From assembly GCA_010028225.1 (NCBI GenBank), contig RGOY01000016.1, positions 1 through 14,310 of the forward strand: 14,310 nucleotides of DNA, read 5' to 3'. The notes beneath the pieces were generated by a model. That model had not been told where the DNA came from. It did not search any database and saw nothing but the letters and a program-made list of their open reading frames with translations. Both the position numbers and the translations under genes were made by a program. Of the stretch, positions 13,819-14,310 are shown piece after piece. This DNA is from Actinomycetota bacterium. Lineage in GTDB: Bacteria; Actinomycetota; Actinomycetes; Nanopelagicales; Nanopelagicaceae. Positions within the stretch are counted from its first letter, which is position 1; each line of letters opens with the position of its first letter.

Positions 13819-14310
13819 CGGTAAGCCGGCGCGATCCCATCAACGGCAGCTCCAATAACGTGTACGCGCATAGCGTTCGTCGAGCCAGGAATCCCGGGCG
13901 GCGAACCCGCAACGATCAAAACATTCTCACCCTTTGCCACAGTCCCACTCTTGATGAGAATTTGATCAGCCTGTTTGACCATCTCATCAGTTGTCGTCAC
14001 CGTCGGAACAATCAACGGTTCAAGCCCCCAGCTGAGCGCCAACCTGTTATACGTGGATTGCTCTGGAGTGAGAGCGAGCATCGGAATGGAACTTCGTAGT
14101 CGACACATGCGGCGAGCAGAATCCCCACTTTGCGTGAATGCGATTAGATATTTTGCGCCGATAATCAAGCCCACTTCTGTCGCAGCTTTCGTGATTGCTC
14201 CACCTTTAGTTCGTGGCGCGTGCTTGAGTGGCGGTATCAAATCCAACGCTTCAGCTTCAGTTTTCTCGATGATCCGGGCCATAGTTTGAACTGATTCGAT
14301 CGGATATTGG
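13815..14310 (-). CDS. pyk: Pyruvate kinase, C-terminal part (5' end cut off)
   Basis: Pyruvate kinase transfers phosphate from phosphoenolpyruvate to ADP in the last step of glycolysis. Only the last 164 codons are inside the window; the frame is open from the right edge (QYPIESVQTMARIIEKTE) to TAG 13815-13817. The visible part is the end of the barrel followed by the C-terminal alpha/beta domain (GAITKAATEVG, KYLIAFTQSGDSARRMCRLRSSIPMLALTP) that holds the allosteric site in many homologues. The terminal GSPPGIPGSTNAMRVHVIG motif is typical of the family. The ATG at 14282 (MARII) is internal and should not be taken as a start. It precedes the tRNA-Leu gene by 40 nt. Confidence 0.96.
   Translation of the reverse strand, partial: QYPIESVQTMARIIEKTEAEALDLIPPLKHAPRTKGGAITKAATEVGLIIGAKYLIAFTQSGDSARRMCRLRSSIPMLALTPEQSTYNRLALSWGLEPLIVPTVTTTDEMVKQADQILIKSGTVAKGENVLIVAGSPPGIPGSTNAMRVHVIGAAVDGIAPAYR

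Noticed and set aside
1..14310. Mobile element, phage gene, CRISPR array or defence system
   Set aside because: No transposase, integrase, spaced repeats, cas-like or toxin-antitoxin genes were seen; every sizeable coding frame belongs to a conserved housekeeping family.

Overview
The window looks like a chromosomal segment of a small-genome actinobacterium of moderate GC (about half G+C by eye). The gene order (pyk, tRNA-Leu, ANTAR response regulator, hotdog thioesterase, polA, rpsA, coaE, uvrB, uvrA, uvrC, rapZ) and the protein variants point to Actinobacteria: a four-S1-domain RpsA, a PolA without proofreading residues, and a PdtaR-like REC-ANTAR protein. The low GC and very tight packing suggest a streamlined freshwater lineage such as the acI/Nanopelagicales group. 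That placement is inference from layout and composition, not from a search.

Layout. All genes except the thioesterase are on the minus strand, so transcription runs from high to low coordinates. At the right edge is the 3' end of pyk (13815-14310, cut by the window). It is followed by a tRNA-Leu(CAA) gene (13702-13774), and one base later by the ANTAR response regulator (13128-13700). The thioesterase (12680-13126, plus strand) converges on the regulator with one base between stop codons, and diverges from polA (9954-12584) across about 95 bp. After polA comes a leader of about 120 bp with a candidate promoter. The compact series rpsA, coaE, uvrB, uvrA, uvrC, rapZ then runs off the left edge.

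How the genes relate. RpsA is the ribosomal mRNA-binding protein and CoaE makes the last step of coenzyme A synthesis. UvrB, UvrA and UvrC are the complete nucleotide excision repair incision machinery, and PolA fills the resulting gap. RapZ is a P-loop nucleotide-binding protein that usually follows uvrC in Gram-positives. ATGA overlaps (coaE/uvrB, uvrB/uvrA) and 4-11 nt gaps suggest one translationally coupled transcript.

Main oddities. (1) uvrA is broken by a near-perfect 19-bp tandem duplication at 3092-3129; removing one copy restores an intact 963-residue UvrA. The copies differ by one synonymous base, so the duplication may be an assembly join of strain variants or a real mutation. (2) The tRNA-Leu has a Leu-type D arm but only a 5-nt, class I-type variable loop. 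(3) The tRNA abuts the start codon of the response regulator by one base, with an SD-like GAGG inside the acceptor stem. (4) The thioesterase appears leaderless, with its -10 box and start codon inside a long imperfect inverted repeat. I saw no transposon, phage, CRISPR array or clear horizontally acquired island. No stretch over 300 bases lacks a gene.
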